From: Acidobacteriaceae bacterium
GTDB lineage: Bacteria > Acidobacteriota > Terriglobia > Terriglobales > Acidobacteriaceae
Length of the DNA: 35,602 nt
Direction of reading: 5' to 3'
Assembly (NCBI GenBank): GCA_003165075.1
Contig: PLSM01000135.1
Location: 1-35,602 of the forward strand
Shown here piece by piece: positions 1-7,276 of the stretch; the stretch's first letter is position 1, and each line of letters opens with the position of its first letter. The position numbers and the translations under genes were made by a program. The notes under the pieces are model-generated. The model did not search any database. It was not told the origin of the DNA and was given only the letters and a program-made list of their open reading frames with translations.

Positions 1-51
1 AATCATCACTTTTTCAGGATCGACTTGCTTAGCAGATTCCGATTGGCGCCG

Positions 52-747
52 TTATGCAACTGCTCCAAATAGCCATCCGATACCTGCGGTAGTCGCCATG
101 GCCAATCCACCCCAGAAGGTCACGCGTATTACGCCGGTCATCACGCGTGCCCCACCTGCACTTGCTGCCAATCCGCCCAGAAGTGCGAGGAGCACCAGCG
201 AGGATCCGGAGACGAGCGGGATCAATCCTGCCGCAGGAGCGATTGCAAGGACTATTATTGGCATTACCGCCCCGACAGCGAAGCTACCGGCAGATGCCAG
301 CGCTGCCTGAATCGGACGCGCACGGAGCGTCTCGGAGATACCGAGTTCGTCGCGGGCATGTGCGCCCAACGCGTCATGGGCCATCAACTGCTCGGCGACC
401 TTCTTCGCGAGAGCGGGATCGAGTCCGCGGGCCACGTAGATTGCCATTAGTTCCCGGTGTTCGCCTTTGTTGTCTGTCTTAAGTTCTGCACGCTCAAGAG
501 CCAGTTCAGCCTTTTCGGTGTCTGCTTGAGAATGGACGGAAACATACTCACCGGCAGCCATGGACATGGCCCCAGCCACCAAGCCGGCAATTCCTGCGAC
601 CAATACGCCACTGTGTGTCGAATGCGCGGCTGCGACACCGAGCACCAGGCTGGATGTTGACAGGATGCCGTCGTTCGCTCCCAGGACCGCTGCGCGCAGC
701 CATCCAATGCGTCCGGTGTGATGTTGTTCCTTATTGCCCACAGGCAT
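52..747 (-). CDS. VIT/CCC1-family metal (Fe2+/Mn2+) transporter
   Basis: A 231-residue inner-membrane protein of the VIT1/CCC1 family, which moves ferrous iron or manganese out of the cytosol. The N-terminal segment carries the family hallmark GANDGILSTSSLVLG, followed by a second hydrophobic helix with AGAMSMAAGEYVSVHSQ. A charged, helical cytoplasmic stretch (ERAELKTDNKGEHREL) follows, which in the family binds metal, and then three C-terminal hydrophobic helices, giving five in all. I chose the ATG at 747 over the longer frame (open to 792) because AGAGG lies about 8 nt upstream of it and the family usually starts just before this point. The gene stands alone, transcribed leftward and diverging from the ABC permease remnant. 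The family call is firm; which metal it carries cannot be read from the sequence. Confidence 0.9.
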   Translation of the reverse strand: MPVGNKEQHHTGRIGWLRAAVLGANDGILSTSSLVLGVAAAHSTHSGVLVAGIAGLVAGAMSMAAGEYVSVHSQADTEKAELALERAELKTDNKGEHRELMAIYVARGLDPALAKKVAEQLMAHDALGAHARDELGISETLRARPIQAALASAGSFAVGAVMPIIVLAIAPAAGLIPLVSGSSLVLLALLGGLAASAGGARVMTGVIRVTFWGGLAMATTAGIGWLFGAVA

Positions 748-867
748 TTTGAGACCTCTTCGATCGAGAAAACGCTGGAAATCAGGAAACACGCACTTGT
801 TCTAGGTAAAGCCTTCGGACTCCAGTTAGATGATAAGAGCTACCGGACAACTATCATCGATATATAT

Positions 868-1113
868 ATGATGCTCACCATGCCGCTGTTCTTTGCCGGC
901 AACGCAATCTATCCCACCATCATCATGCCTGCGTGGCTCAAGGTCATTTCTCATTTGAATCCGTTGACTTATGTCGTCGATGCACTTCGCGCCTTCATGC
1001 TTGCCGGCAGTGCGAGCAGCCTCGGTCTGGGTCTTGACTATGCCGTCATTTTGCTGACCACCATCGTCCTGGTGTTGATTGGCGCGCGCTTGTATCCCCA
1101 ACTGGGCGTGTAG
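868..1113 (+). pseudogene. 3' remnant of an ABC-2 type transporter permease
   Basis: About 82 codons match the C-terminal end of ABC-2 (drug/polysaccharide exporter) permeases: a hydrophobic start (MMLTMPLFFAGNAIYP), the family-typical stretch PAWLKVISHLNPLTYVVDAL, and a final hydrophobic helix ending ARLYPQLGV. Intact permeases of this family have about 250-280 residues and six helices. Here everything before the last two or three helices is missing. The open frame upstream of 868 (to 718) overlaps the start of the VIT gene antisense and does not resemble a permease. No partner ATPase is nearby. I read it as a decayed or truncated gene; the family match is inferred from motif recognition. 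Confidence 0.7.
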
Positions 1114-1183
1114 AGCGTACTCCGATAAGATTACGAATTTTACGATTGCGGCCGTAAAGAGGTGCGGGATGGCGGTCACAGAG

Positions 1184-1267
1184 CATTTTCGATTTGAGTA
1201 TGAACAAAACCCTGTGTGGGAGACCACAGATGCCCAACTCGGCTGTAAACAGTCAAGCCGAAAACGC
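1184..1267 (+). repeat. Interspersed intergenic repeat, copy A (5' and 3' modules joined)
   Basis: This starts with the 5' module CATTTTCGATTTGAGTATGAAC and passes directly into the 3' module GTGGGAGACCACAGATGCCC, then AACTCGGCTGTAAACAGTCA and AGCCGAAAACGC. The 3' module is nearly identical to copy B (18773-18902); the 5' module matches copies C and D. The central hairpin module is absent here. The copy lies between the permease remnant and the next gene. Apart from it, the 313-base gap 1114-1426 shows nothing I can support. Confidence 0.8.
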
Positions 1268-1426
1268 CCTGATGCAGAGCGAAGGGGCTCATGTTCCGAA
1301 CGCGCGTGAAACCCATATCGCATAAATCGCACGTGGTCCGTTTTGCTCAGACGAGGATGATCCAAGTCTCTACGATGATCAGCCTAGGGGTGCTCGATGA
1401 ACGCCCCATAATAGCGAGGAGTGCTT

Positions 1427-1825
1427 ATGACGGGATTTAAGCTTGCTGTACTAGCGGCTATTGCTGGATGCTTTATGATGGCAACCGCTCCGAAAGGAGC
1501 GGCTCAGGTTGCTGTGGAAATTGGAGTTGCGCCCGATTGTCCTTACGGCTACTATGACGCCGCTCCTTATGACTGTGCGCCCTACGGCTACTACGGCCAG
1601 GAATGGTTTACGGGTGGTGTCTTCATTGGCACTGGCCCGTGGTTTCATGGCTCTGAAGACTTCCGCGGCCACGTAAATAACCGTCTTCATCCCGAACACG
1701 GCTATACCGGCCCAAAGCCACAACGTGGCGAGAAACCCGAGGCTTCGAAGCCTCTCGATAAGGTCACCCACTTCAAAGGGAATGAAGTGCGTGATGGACA
1801 CGGCCACGTAGCCGGGAAAAAATAA
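1427..1825 (+). CDS. Small exported Tyr/Gly/Pro-rich protein of unknown function
   Basis: A 132-residue protein with a Sec signal peptide (MTGFKLAVLAAIAGCFMMAT, cut probably after GAAQ). The mature N-terminus is aromatic and Cys-containing (CPYGYYDAAPYDCAPYGYYG), followed by EWFTGGVFIGTGPWFHG and a hydrophilic, His-rich C-terminus (HVNNRLHPEHGYTGP, HFKGNEVRDGHGHVAGKK). The two Cys in the CPYGYY/CAPYGYY pair could form a disulfide. I chose ATG 1427 over GTG 1421 because GCGAGGA ends 6 nt upstream of the ATG. I recognise it only as a type common in acidobacterial and proteobacterial soil genomes and assign no function. It stands alone, with the repeat upstream. Confidence 0.8.
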   Translation: MTGFKLAVLAAIAGCFMMATAPKGAAQVAVEIGVAPDCPYGYYDAAPYDCAPYGYYGQEWFTGGVFIGTGPWFHGSEDFRGHVNNRLHPEHGYTGPKPQRGEKPEASKPLDKVTHFKGNEVRDGHGHVAGKK

Positions 1826-2095
1826 TAAGAGCAGCCATGCGAATGGTTTAATAACTGGCATAAACTTGTTCCGGGCGAATTGTCCGTGATTTCCTCTGGC
1901 TCTTCAGGTTGTAGTCGGAAGGAGGTCTGTTCAAAAGATGCAGAGAGACACTTCCAGCAATACATTACGTGAGGTGACTGAAGCCTAGGGCATCGCGCCC
2001 CAGACCCCAAGGTTACCCCGGCGGAGAGCATTCAACCGCATGGGACGCTACCACATCCTTTCACGTTGTGATGCATCCCTCGACCCGATGTGCAG

Positions 2096-2165
2096 GGTGG
2101 CCATTCTTCTAATGGAGCGACGACTCTGTCGCCTCCAAGGAGCCGGTCTGACCGGCAGCGCCACC
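2096..2165 (+). ncRNA. Candidate structured RNA with cloverleaf-like fold
   Basis: Three adjacent hairpins sit inside a closing stem. Closing stem: GGTGGC 2096-2101 with GCCACC 2160-2165. Hairpin 1: CATT 2102-2105 with AATG 2111-2114. Hairpin 2: GGAG-CGAC 2114-2121 with GTCG-CTCC 2128-2136, with one bulged C. Hairpin 3: GCCGGT 2142-2147 with ACCGGC 2151-2156, with a 3-nt loop. Neighbouring stems compete for a base or two at 2114. It is not a tRNA: there is no T-loop or anticodon arm of normal size. It matches no riboswitch consensus I know. The strand is not fixed by the symmetry; plus is proposed because a terminator-like hairpin lies 88 nt downstream at 2253. Confidence 0.3.
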
Positions 2166-2252
2166 GAGTGATCGCGGCTTGGGAGCATGAGTGAAAATGA
2201 TTGGGCACTCACGATAGCGCGATGGCCTTAGTCCAATATCAACAGTTCACCG

Positions 2253-2283
2253 CGACGGCCCAGGCAATGCGCCTGGGCCGTCG
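2253..2283 (+). terminator. Strong 13-bp hairpin, probable terminator
   Basis: CGACGGCCCAGGC (2253-2265) is perfectly complementary to GCCTGGGCCGTCG (2271-2283) around a 5-nt loop, AATGC. On the plus strand it is followed by TTGTTTGG, a weak T-tract. There is no protein gene within 400 bases upstream, so it may end the transcript of the candidate RNA. Confidence 0.55.
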
Positions 2284-2833
2284 TTGTTTGGAGGAACTAA
2301 GGCCGTGGCAGTCTTTGCCTTCAACATCAAATTGCCAGGTGACCCTCGCGGAAAGCTCCGGTCTACAAGGGCTTCAACATATCCGCATTTAAATCATTTG
2401 CTTTCAGATGTCGGCTGCAGCGAATTCAAGTGGTCCGCTGTGGCTACGGTCTCCGGACCGGTTCAAGACTGGACTGGCGGCGAATCCGGCCGCCCTCAAG
2501 GCGCCAGCGCAAAGAATCGCGGTCATTCGATTTTGAAGGTGTGATGCGCTATTTCTCGCCCGCTGGCGACGCCGCAATCAGGGCGCATGTCGAGGGGCTG
2601 GAGTCGATGTAGCAGCTTACTGCCATCGGTGAGAACCGAATGATTACGAAGGACTACTAACCATTCTTCAATGTCCGAATCAAACGTCCACGCAGTGACG
2701 GCTTTAGCAACGGCAATCCGGATCCCATGTCAGTGAGCAATTGAGAACAGACGCAATGTCGCCCAGAATGCTTTAAATCGTCGCGTGGTAAATCCCGCCT
2801 TAAGTCTATCAAGGGGGAGTTACTGGAGCAGAA

Positions 2834-2965
2834 ATGAAAAGAGTTCTGGTTCTTTTGCTCCTCGCTGTGTTCGCGCTATCCGCGGCCACGCCTGCGTTCG
2901 CCAGCCACCACCGGAGACACCACAGATACCACCGTGGTCATCCCATCATTGTGATTCGGTACTAA
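2834..2965 (+). CDS. 43-residue exported histidine-rich peptide
   Basis: A short frame with a complete Sec signal peptide (MKRVLVLLLLAVFALSAATP, with AFAS at the expected cleavage site). It leaves a mature peptide of about 20 residues: HHRRHHRYHRGHPIIVIRY. Seven of those residues are His and five Arg. GGAG lies 5 nt before the ATG and a further GGGGGAG a little upstream, so the start is well supported. The gene is flanked by 170 noncoding bases before the next exported protein. The His cluster suggests metal or proton binding in the periplasm; the Arg content would also suit binding to anionic surface polymers. It has no Cys. Function is unknown. It would be missed by gene callers with a length cutoff. 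Confidence 0.75.
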   Translation: MKRVLVLLLLAVFALSAATPAFASHHRRHHRYHRGHPIIVIRY

Positions 2966-3143
2966 TCATGCTGCCTCTCCGTGAGGCGACAGGTGGGTCC
3001 AGGGCCGGGTGTCGGCACGTGGATCAGGCTCTCGCTCAGAGACGCGTTCGGACCTAGGTCTAGCCGGCTGTCCACGGTATGGGCAGGGTTCGGTTCTTTT
3101 CTCTTTCGCAATTCCGCTTCTGGCCCCCGGGAGGTGGGCAGAC

Positions 3144-4031
3144 ATGAAGAAATGGTTTTGTTCCGTCGCCGGATTGTCCCTGGCACTGGCAGGTTCTCTG
3201 GCCGTGCACGCACAGACTCCACCAGTCCCGCCACCCAATATCCTCGACGTCGAAATGATCAACCTAAAACCTGACCTCGATGGACCCTACGACAAAGTTG
3301 CGTCAGAATACCCTGCCTTGTCAGAGCAACTCAAGGACCCGACGCACGTCCTGGCAATGGAAGCCCTGACGGGCACACCTCGAGCGATTTACCTTTCCGG
3401 CTACGACTCATTCGAGGCTCTGCAAAAGAGCGAGGAGTGGCTCATTGGCGACGCGGCTACCGACGCTAAGTTTGACGCGCAGGATGCGCGCGAGGCTCCT
3501 TACATATCCGAGGTCCACCACACCCTCTGGCATTACCGCCCCGACCTCAGCAACAACGTCACCGGAGCGGACATACCGCACTCCCATTACTGGGAGGTGA
3601 TGATCTTCCATATGCGCTCCGGTCACGCCGAACAGTTCGAGGAATTGACAAAGCTTTATCGCGACGCCAATCTCAAGATCGGCCAAAACACCCCTTGGTC
3701 GGCTTACGAGGGAATGATGGGCGTGACCGACGCCTACCTCGTCCTGGTGCCGATGACGTCCCTAAAGGATGAGGACACTGCCCTGGCACATAAGAAGCAA
3801 TTCGGCGCTGCGCTGGGCGACGAAGGGAAACGCCGGATCAACAAGCTTTCCGAAGAGAACGTGACCAGCGTCGAGGACAACCTCTGGATGGTGAATCCGG
3901 AATGGAGCTACGTCGAGAAATCCTGGATCGAATCTGATCCACAATACTGGTCGTCTGAGCCGGCCGCAAGGCCCGCACCGAAACACGCCACCGGAGCCAC
4001 GCCTGCACCAAAGGCTCCGTCCGCACCCTAA
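3144..4031 (+). CDS. Exported protein with tandem ferredoxin-like (dimeric alpha/beta-barrel type) repeats
   Basis: A 295-residue protein with a Sec signal peptide (MKKWFCSVAGLSLALAGSLA, cut near VHAQ). The mature part seems to hold two similar halves: ILDVEMINLKPDLDGPYDKV followed by AIYLSGYDSFEALQKSEEWL, and HYWEVMIFHMRSGHAEQFEE followed by AYLVLVPMTSLKDED. The pattern of a strand, a helix containing a phenylalanine or tyrosine, then a strand ending in a value about performance is what dimeric alpha/beta-barrel (NIPSNAP/EthD-like) proteins show. This is fold-level inference only. The C-terminus is Pro/Ala/Lys-rich and disordered. ATG 3144 follows GGGAGGTG by about 8 nt and begins the signal peptide; the frame is open upstream to 3009 but that part has no coding character. 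No enzyme activity can be claimed. Confidence 0.75.
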   Translation: MKKWFCSVAGLSLALAGSLAVHAQTPPVPPPNILDVEMINLKPDLDGPYDKVASEYPALSEQLKDPTHVLAMEALTGTPRAIYLSGYDSFEALQKSEEWLIGDAATDAKFDAQDAREAPYISEVHHTLWHYRPDLSNNVTGADIPHSHYWEVMIFHMRSGHAEQFEELTKLYRDANLKIGQNTPWSAYEGMMGVTDAYLVLVPMTSLKDEDTALAHKKQFGAALGDEGKRRINKLSEENVTSVEDNLWMVNPEWSYVEKSWIESDPQYWSSEPAARPAPKHATGATPAPKAPSAP

Positions 4032-4040
4032 ACAAGGCAG

Positions 4041-4139
4041 GTCGCGAACCGAAGCGTCTGCGTGAGCTGTCACAAAGACGATCGGAACTGCCAGGTTCAT
4101 TTCCTGCAACCTCAGATTCAATGTCCTCTGCGGTTCCAC
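4041..4139 (-). pseudogene. Possible fragment of a response-regulator receiver domain
   Basis: Reading leftward, about 33 codons give LRLQEMNLAVPIVFVTAHAD followed by ASVRD. This resembles the beta4-alpha4 part of FixJ-type receiver domains, where a phrase such as PIVFITAHxDxxVR precedes the alanine-glycine-rich helix and the conserved Lys. The phospho-acceptor Asp region and the Lys are not visible in any frame on either side, and the gene 3144-4031 overlaps the downstream side. The match is a short phrase only and could be chance. Confidence 0.35.
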
Positions 4140-4265
4140 TGCCCTGGCGATAAAAGCATCGTAGCAAATCTTTCGGCAGACCGGGGTTTCCTTTTTCGAG
4201 CCGTCACCTAGACCCGGGTCGTCCGAGGCGCCTAAGTCTCTGACCGCATGATGTTGTACCTATAT

Positions 4266-4310
4266 GGCCCATCCTTGCGGCGTATTCGTTTTTGCCGCAA
4301 GGGTGGGAAG
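4266..4310. repeat. Interspersed repeat, copy E, with 13-bp hairpin between convergent genes
   Basis: CCATCCTTGCGGC (4269-4281) pairs with GCCGCAAGGGTGG (4294-4306): 12 Watson-Crick pairs plus one G-U, with a 12-nt loop. The left arm GCCCATCCTTGCGGC and the right arm AAGGGTGGGA match the hairpin arms of copy B at 18776-18856. It sits between the end of the plus gene at 4031 and the end of the leftward fucose operon at 4319, so it may act as a two-way terminator. Confidence 0.75.
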
Positions 4311-4318
4311 GCACAGAA

Positions 4319-4822
4319 TCAATCCGTTGCGATGGCCGCGCGCAGGCGATTCTCTGCGGCCGCATTCCAATACCCGCAATCCAGTTCAAAAAAGACAGAC
4401 GTATAGGGAATCAATGTGGTGGTCTTGATAATAAGGATCGAGAATGCCCGCGCAGCCCGGTCCAGCTTGGCAATGATCTCCTCGTGCGGAAGCTGCTTCA
4501 ATTCGGCGCCCTGCACCAGCCGTGCCAGCTCGCGGCGAAATGCATCGACGCCGGGAGCATCGTGTTCATCCACAAAGTTCAGCTCCCGGTCGGTGTAGAC
4601 ATTCGCCTTCACGTGCTTTGCCTGGGCAATCAGTGCCAGCACCCGCTCGGTGACGGTCAACAGATCGCCGTCCGCGACTATAGTGACGATACCGTCTGCC
4701 GATTGATGCGGGTAGGCAGCGTCGGCGATCACAATCCAGTTGCGATGGCCGAAAAGCGGCAATCTGCGGCCCAATACCACTTCCCATTCTCGTGTCCGCT
4801 TCAGCGGGTCGGCGGCGCTCAT
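4319..4822 (-). CDS. RbsD/FucU-family sugar mutarotase (L-fucose mutarotase-like)
   Basis: A 167-residue cytoplasmic protein of the RbsD/FucU family, which speeds interconversion of the alpha and beta anomers of a sugar after import. The N-terminal segment (LPLFGHRNWIVIADAAYP) carries the family pattern of a conserved His before a hydrophobic strand ending in D-A-x-x-P, and VYTDRELNFVDEHDAPGVDA lies in the middle. It is slightly longer than the usual 140-150 residues. The ATG at 4822 overlaps the stop of the FucP-like gene as ATGA, so the two are translationally coupled, which supports FucU rather than RbsD as the closer analogue. It is the last gene of the leftward operon. Confidence 0.8.
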   Translation of the reverse strand: MSAADPLKRTREWEVVLGRRLPLFGHRNWIVIADAAYPHQSADGIVTIVADGDLLTVTERVLALIAQAKHVKANVYTDRELNFVDEHDAPGVDAFRRELARLVQGAELKQLPHEEIIAKLDRAARAFSILIIKTTTLIPYTSVFFELDCGYWNAAAENRLRAAIATD

Positions 4823-6162
4823 ATTCCAGTCCCTTCGTCTAGTGCAGTTCCATGATCGGCAAAGGGCGCGAGCTTGCTCCCCCAGAAGGCGTAACCTGCG
4901 ACGGCGATATAACAGAGCAGCGGCACCACCATTGCAACGGCCATGCTCTTTGTAGCTTGAAAGGCGAGGCCGATCAGCGGCGTGAACACCGCGCCTCCAA
5001 TAATCGCCATCACGATCAGCGAGGCTCCGGCCTTCGTGTTCGGGCCAAGGTCCCTGATGCCGAGTGCAAAGATGGTTGGAAACATCAGCGACATGAAGAA
5101 GCTGGTGAGGAAGATCGCCCACAAGCCGATCCAGCCGGGAAAGAGAACACCGATGGTTACGAGTCCCACATTGATGATTGCAAACATACCCATCAACATG
5201 TTTGCGCGCATCACCTTCATCCAGTGGCTTGAGGCGAAACGCCCTACCCCAAAGCCGGCCAGGGTTCCGGTAAGGAAGTAGCCCGCGGCCTTCTCCGGAA
5301 GGTGTGTGTAGTCCTGAACATATTGGATAAAGTAACTCCACGTGCCGACCTGTGCGCCCACATAGCAGAACTGTGCGACCACCGCGAGCAGAAAGTGTGG
5401 ATAGCGAAGCAACTCACGATAGCTGCCCTGTGGCTCTTCGGAATCCGAGGACCGTGCGCCGGCAATGGCGGGAAATGGTGTGCGGAGGATAAGAAGAGCC
5501 CAAACCAGCACAACAACGCCAAGCACCAGGTAGGGCGCGATGACCCGCATCGTTTCATGTTGAAGATAGGCGTCGTAGGTTCCCGCGAGCTTGAGCCTGG
5601 CAATGTCGGCAGCCTTGAGTTCAATGCCTGAGAAAATGAAAAATGTGCCGATCAGAACGCCGATAATTGAGCCCAGCGGGTTGAATGCCTGTGAGAAATT
5701 GAGCCGCCGCACTGCGCTTTCCGGGTCGCCGATTTGCGCAATCAGTGGATTCGCACCTGTCTCAAGAAAGCCGAGGCCGCTGGCGATTACAAACAGAGCC
5801 AAAAGAAACAGCGAATAGCTTCGCGCCCCGGCGGCAGGCAGGAACATAAAGGTTCCGATGCTGTAGAGTACAAGACCGGTGATCAGGCCAAACTTGTAGC
5901 CGTAGCGCCGCATCACCATGGCCGCCGGCACTGAGAACAGGAAGTACCCGGTGTAGAAAGCCGACTGAACCAGCCCCGCTTGTAATCGGGTAATCTCGAA
6001 TGACTTCATGAACTGGCGAATCAGAACGTCATTCAAATTGTTCGGAATTCCCCAAAGAAAGAAGAGCCCGGTGACGAGGAAGAATGCGGCTGCGCTCTGA
6101 GCGGGAAATAGCGGCTTGTTCTCGCTTTGATCGGACGTCGGCGGGGTCATCGCAAAAGCCAT
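4819..6162 (-). CDS. fucP: FucP-like sugar:H+ symporter (MFS, FHS family)
   Basis: A 447-residue major-facilitator protein with about twelve hydrophobic helices. The first loop region reads FFLWGIPNNLNDVLIRQFMK, which is the signature of the fucose/galactose/glucose:H+ symporter family (the F-x-W-G...N-D-x-L motif with the coupling acidic residue). Further family phrases are GANPLIAQIG and RLNFSQAFNPLGSIIGVLIG. It would import L-fucose or a related hexose with protons. AAAGGAG lies 7 nt upstream of the ATG, and only 3 bases separate it from the preceding dehydrogenase gene. Members of this family also carry glucose, galactose or N-acetylglucosamine, so the fucose assignment leans on the adjacent FucU-type mutarotase. 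Confidence 0.85.
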   Translation of the reverse strand: MAFAMTPPTSDQSENKPLFPAQSAAAFFLVTGLFFLWGIPNNLNDVLIRQFMKSFEITRLQAGLVQSAFYTGYFLFSVPAAMVMRRYGYKFGLITGLVLYSIGTFMFLPAAGARSYSLFLLALFVIASGLGFLETGANPLIAQIGDPESAVRRLNFSQAFNPLGSIIGVLIGTFFIFSGIELKAADIARLKLAGTYDAYLQHETMRVIAPYLVLGVVVLVWALLILRTPFPAIAGARSSDSEEPQGSYRELLRYPHFLLAVVAQFCYVGAQVGTWSYFIQYVQDYTHLPEKAAGYFLTGTLAGFGVGRFASSHWMKVMRANMLMGMFAIINVGLVTIGVLFPGWIGLWAIFLTSFFMSLMFPTIFALGIRDLGPNTKAGASLIVMAIIGGAVFTPLIGLAFQATKSMAVAMVVPLLCYIAVAGYAFWGSKLAPFADHGTALDEGTGI

Positions 6163-6165
6163 CCG

Positions 6166-7224
6166 TCACTCCTTTCCTGGGCAAACAGCAACCTTGCCGC
6201 ATCGGCCTGACGCCATCAACGCATAGGCCTCACCCGCCTGTTCAAGAGCGAACCGATGGGTGATGATGTTCTCCGGGTGCAGCTCCCAGCGCACCAGGCG
6301 CTCAACAAGCTCTTCCATCAGCCAGGTCGAAGTAACCCACGACCCGTAGATCGTCTTCTGATCGTGGATAATGTCGGGCGAGGGATTGAATGCGACCGTG
6401 CCGCCTTCGCCGATCATCACCATCTTTCCCCATTTACGGGTGGCGCGAATCGCGGTTGCGCGGGCCTCGGCGTTGGCTGAGCAGTCCACTGCGCGTTCCA
6501 CTCCGTTGCCTCCGGTCAACTCCTTCACCTGTGCTACATTGTCCGTGCCAGAGGCCAGGACCACATCGCACAGCCCCAGTTTGACGGCCAGATCGAGCCG
6601 CTCCTGGGAGATATCGATGCCGATGATTTTCTGCGCGCCCAGTTTGCGGCAGAGAGCGCCGGCGGCCAGCCCAACCGGCCCCAGGCCGGTGATGAGAACG
6701 GCGTGGTTGCCGCAGATGCCGATCTTTTCCAGGCCCTCATACACTGTGCCGAAACCGCATGCCACCTGCGCGCCATCCGCGTACGTGAGAGCGTCGGGCA
6801 GTGCAATCAGGTCCTTCTCCTCCGCGATCATGTACTCGGCCATGCCCCCATCGCGCTGCCACCCATAGGCGCGGCGATAAACCGGGCTGGTGCACGAGAT
6901 CATGAACCCGCGCCGGCAATCGTTGCACACCCCGCAGCCCGAGATGTGATAGACAATCACGCGGTCGCCAGTCTTGAATCTGCGGCAGCCCGGACCTGCC
7001 TCCACAATCAGCCCGGAGGGCTCATGGCCTGCAATCACGCCCTGGTAGCCCTCCGGTCCTTTGCCCAGGTGCTCGTGATAGATGCACCGGATATCGGAGC
7101 CGCAGATGGTCGAGGCCTTCACCTCAATCAAGACTTCGCCGTGGCCCGGAACCGGAACCGGCACAGTCCTCAGTTCGACCGTGCTGTTGCCCGGCAGATA
7201 TGCTGCTCTCATTGTCTTGCTCAT
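6166..7224 (-). CDS. Zinc-dependent alcohol/polyol dehydrogenase (MDR family)
   Basis: A 352-residue medium-chain dehydrogenase of the sorbitol/threonine dehydrogenase type. Catalytic zinc ligands are seen at C41 (TICGSD), H67 and E68 (AGHEPSG). A full structural-zinc set is at C97, C100, C103 and C111 (CGVCNDCRRGFMISC). The coenzyme-binding turn is GLGPVGLAAG, followed by IIGIDISQERLD, whose acidic residue suggests NAD rather than NADP. In this operon it probably oxidises a sugar or sugar acid from the imported substrate, for example an aldose-to-lactone or C-5 alcohol oxidation, but substrate cannot be read directly. GGAG lies about 5 nt before the ATG. The gene follows the aldo/keto reductase by 52 bases and precedes fucP by 3. 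Confidence 0.85.
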   Translation of the reverse strand: MSKTMRAAYLPGNSTVELRTVPVPVPGHGEVLIEVKASTICGSDIRCIYHEHLGKGPEGYQGVIAGHEPSGLIVEAGPGCRRFKTGDRVIVYHISGCGVCNDCRRGFMISCTSPVYRRAYGWQRDGGMAEYMIAEEKDLIALPDALTYADGAQVACGFGTVYEGLEKIGICGNHAVLITGLGPVGLAAGALCRKLGAQKIIGIDISQERLDLAVKLGLCDVVLASGTDNVAQVKELTGGNGVERAVDCSANAEARATAIRATRKWGKMVMIGEGGTVAFNPSPDIIHDQKTIYGSWVTSTWLMEELVERLVRWELHPENIITHRFALEQAGEAYALMASGRCGKVAVCPGKE

Positions 7225-7276
7225 ATTCTCCGTTCCGCTGATTCTAATGCTTCAAGTTTGGATTCGGCTGCCGCAA

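Larger units (their letters stand above)
1826..2833. other. 1-kb interval without a supported protein gene
   Basis: Open frames of 60-90 codons exist here (for example 2201-2392, 2284-2544, 2430-2612), but none has a convincing start signal, signal peptide or recognisable motif, and they overlap one another in different frames. What stands out is RNA-like: nested inverted repeats at about 2096-2165 and a 13-bp hairpin at 2253-2283, listed separately. Before 2040 and between 2290 and 2800 I see nothing I can name. Confidence 0.6.

Noticed and set aside
2096..2165. tRNA or tRNA-like pseudogene
   Set aside because: The fold is cloverleaf-like and about 70 nt long, but it has no T-loop consensus, no seven-base anticodon loop and no seven-base acceptor stem.
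2201..2612. Three overlapping 60-90-codon frames in the gene-free interval
   Set aside because: They overlap each other in different frames, lack Shine-Dalgarno sites and motifs, and one spans the 13-bp hairpin.
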